Shown here: in pieces, positions 61,834-64,000 of the stretch
Layout of the letters: the number at the start of each line of letters is the position of its first letter
Numbering within the stretch: the first letter of the stretch is position 1
From: Chromobotia macracanthus
Lineage: Eukaryota; Chordata; Actinopteri; Cypriniformes; Botiidae
NCBI GenBank assembly: GCA_036877525.1
Contig: JAZGTH010000014.1
Coordinates: forward strand, 4,538,501-4,602,500
Direction of reading: 5' to 3'
DNA: 64,000 nt
Translations under genes and position numbers: made by a program
Notes under the pieces: generated by a model
Databases searched by the model: none
The model's input: only the letters and a program-made list of their open reading frames with translations
Told to the model about the DNA's origin: nothing

Positions 61834-61847
61834 GTAACCATAGTAAC
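61834..61847. promoter_or_regulatory. RFX X-box-like motif
   Basis: GTAACCATAGTAAC fits GTNRCC N2 RGYAAC. Second such motif in the window; non-coding context. Confidence 0.4.
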
Positions 61848-63198
61848 ACAGGCTTGTGTAATGTGATGTTAACAGCGCCTGAGCACTGTAATACCACACA
61901 TGAGCACTACCCTATATTAAAAAGCAGCGAGTTTAGCCCCATCTCGGTTTTGTAAGCTGCTGGTTCTCAGCAAGGAATTTAAAAGATAAACAAGCTTCTG
62001 ACCACAATTCTTTTTAAGTTATTATGGATCAGACTTAACCAAAACTTGCTATAGGACCTATTAAATCAGTTAAACTTAGTGTCTGATAAATCTGAGTTGT
62101 GTGCAGATAAGTTGTACATTTTGTTGTGAGCTTTGATGTTTGGAAGTATGCAAAATGTCAAGTGTCAGTCACAGTGTTATTTTGTGCTGGTCCTTCAGTT
62201 TGTATGTGGTTCTTCATCGTGTGGCTTCCCAACACAGCTGCTAGTGTCGCTGTCCATGGTGCTGAATCTAGCTGGGAAGGGAGAGCATCTAAGCTGGGAG
62301 CTAAAGGCAGAGCTGTCAACAGCTGTACAAATTGTTGTACCAAAATCTTGTCCTACAGAATACATGCTACAACATATGCATTGCAATAGGTCTTCCTCTA
62401 TTCATGCATACAGGTTTAGCTGTAACTCTACATATCAAACTCTGTCTAAATGTCTGTTATGTGTGGTGAGAGTCTTGCATGCTTGGATTCTGGTGTATTT
62501 AAGGTTAAAGATATCAAGCATGGACATATCTTAGAATCAGGCAAGGTAGCCAAGGTTCACATGCTTGAATCATGTTCCATCCATTTTCTATCATGATATG
62601 CAATGCATTTTGGTGAACATGAGAGGCCACTCAAGAAGAAAATATGCACATATGCTTCAACTAAGTCTTTTAGACATTGAGACCCCAAGGGCCAAGCTAC
62701 CATTGCAATTAAAAGCATAGCTTATCCGGCAACAAATTCCCCATGGTGGCTGTATTCCACCTTATCTGCTCAGCTGTTTCACTGAGGATGAAGAGCCATT
62801 TAAAATGGTCGCTTTAAGTTCATAAGTTGATGTCTTTCTGAACATTTTCTACTCCGATTGGATTAAAATGGGAATGAGGTGGTGCCTGCCTGAACATTTC
62901 TCGTTAATATTTAGGTAATGTGTTCATTCGTAAAGAAACCGGCTGCTTGATGAAACAAACAACGTGTGTATCCCAAAAATGCGTAAAAGCGTCTTAAAAT
63001 GCAACTGCAAGACTCTTGTGAAATCTCCCAAAACATTCAAGATCATTTGTCAGAAACTGACCCCAACTTGTAAACTAACAAAGCTGACTGCTGAACGAGT
63101 CAAGAACAATGATTTAAACCACGCTTGCGCTTCTTCATATTCGCTCCGGTTTAGTAGATGACCACGCCCCCTCAAACGCCTGTCGGATTAACGCGCTT

Positions 63199-63542
63199 TA
63201 TCTCTCTCTCTCTCTGTCTCTCTCTCTTTCTTTCTGTCTCTCTCTCTTTCTTTCTCTCTCTCTTTTTCTGTCTCTCTTCTTTCTGTCTCTCTCTCTTCTT
63301 TCTTTCTTTCTCTCTCTCTCTCTTTCTTTCTGTCTCTCTCTCTCTCTCTTTCTGTCTCTCTTTCTTTCTTTCTCTTTCTGTCTCTCTTTCTTTCTGTCTC
63401 TTTCTCTTTCTGTCTCTCTCTCGCTCTCTTTCTGTCTCTCTCTCTCTCTTTCTGTCTCTCTCTCTCTCTCTTTCTGTCTCTCTTTCTTTCTCTCTCTCTC
63501 TTTCTTTCTGTCTCTCTCTCTTTCTTTCTGTCTCTCTCTCCT

Positions 63543-63579
<37 letters not shown>

Positions 63580-63651
63580 TTCTTTCTGTCTCTCTATCTC
63601 TCTCTTTCTGTCTCTCTTTCTTTCTCTCTCTCTCTCTTTCTTTCTCTCTCT

Positions 63652-63704
<53 letters not shown>

Positions 63705-63779
63705 CTCTCTCTTTCTTTCTGTCTCTCTCTCTCTCTCTTTCTTTCTGTCTCTCTCTCTTTCTTTCTGTCTCTCTCTCCT

Positions 63780-63810
<31 letters not shown>

Positions 63811-63907
63811 CTCTCTCTTTCTTTCTGTCTCTCTATCTCTCTCTTTCTGTCTCTCTTTCTTTCTCTCTCTCTCTCTTTCTTTCTGTCTCTCTCTCTCTCT
63901 CTCTTTT

Positions 63908-63938
<31 letters not shown>

Positions 63939-63966
63939 CTCTCTCTCTTTCTCTGTCTCTCTCTCT
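63199..63966. repeat. Long CT-rich polypyrimidine microsatellite with higher-order duplication
   Basis: About 770 bases made only of CT, CTTT and CTGT words. Landmarks recur: the word ctctctcctt near 63540 and 63778, and ctctatct near 63596 and 63835, a spacing of 237-239 bases, so part of the tract is a segmental tandem duplication. The complementary strand reads as an R/E-rich open frame that is an artefact. Confidence 0.95.
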
Positions 63967-64000
63967 CCCCCCTCGCTCTCCCGCGCGCGCACCTCCGTCA
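63967..64000. promoter_or_regulatory. Possible edge of a CpG island
   Basis: The last bases (ctcgctctcccgcgcgcgca) are strongly CpG-rich, unlike the rest of the intergenic DNA. They may be the edge of a promoter lying just outside the window. Confidence 0.3.

Larger units (their letters stand above)
58314..63198. other. Intergenic region near the right edge
   Basis: No gene recognised. Contains a degenerate SINE head (61134-61190) and a second X-box-like motif (61834-61847). Open frames at 62126-62534 overlap in several frames and match nothing. CpG dinucleotides become more frequent from about 63110 to 63195. Confidence 0.5.

Noticed and set aside
63594..63992. 132-codon minus-strand frame rich in Arg and Glu
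   Set aside because: It is the translation of the CT-rich microsatellite; not a gene.

Overview
The window is vertebrate nuclear DNA, most likely from a cyprinid-type teleost. Genes are split by many introns, the DNA between them is AT-rich, and introns and intergenic DNA carry tRNA-derived SINEs, several families of short non-autonomous DNA transposons and many microsatellites. No bacterial, viral, CRISPR or operon-like structure is seen.

Three complete protein genes occupy the left half. traip (minus strand, coding 8599 down to 4970, 15 coding exons, 454 aa) encodes a RING E3 ubiquitin ligase of the replisome. Head-to-head with it across a short CpG-containing promoter is mon1a (plus, 9891-13563, 5 coding exons, 490 aa), a subunit of the Mon1-Ccz1 exchange factor for RAB7. 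mst1r (plus, 18234-30121, 20 coding exons, 1374 aa) encodes the RON receptor tyrosine kinase of the MET family, with signal peptide, Sema, furin site, PSI, IPT repeats, one membrane helix, juxtamembrane Cbl-type tyrosine, kinase and docking tail. All exon joins were worked out by hand from splice sites, phase and recalled human protein sequences; they give uninterrupted frames. The three genes share a chromosomal neighbourhood in human (3p21.31) but have no common pathway; the arrangement is shared ancestry, not a functional cluster.

From about 31 kb to the end no coding gene can be recognised. This stretch holds transposon and SINE fragments, microsatellites, a few transcription-factor-like motifs, a CpG-rich segment with a YY1-type ATG at 41.6 kb, some unique-looking stretches that could be regulatory, and near the right edge about 770 bases of polypyrimidine repeat next to CpG-rich sequence that may be the edge of another promoter. 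By human gene order (MON1A, MST1R, CAMKV) the next gene could be camkv, but none of its coding sequence was recognised here.

Most notable: an apparent minor-spliceosome (U12-type) intron in traip; a fish mst1r tail that keeps MET-like features absent from human RON; conserved lengths and phases of mst1r exons whose human counterparts are skipped in oncogenic isoforms; a 102-base stop-free in-frame mst1r intron; and a transposon end that forms the 3' splice region of an mst1r exon.
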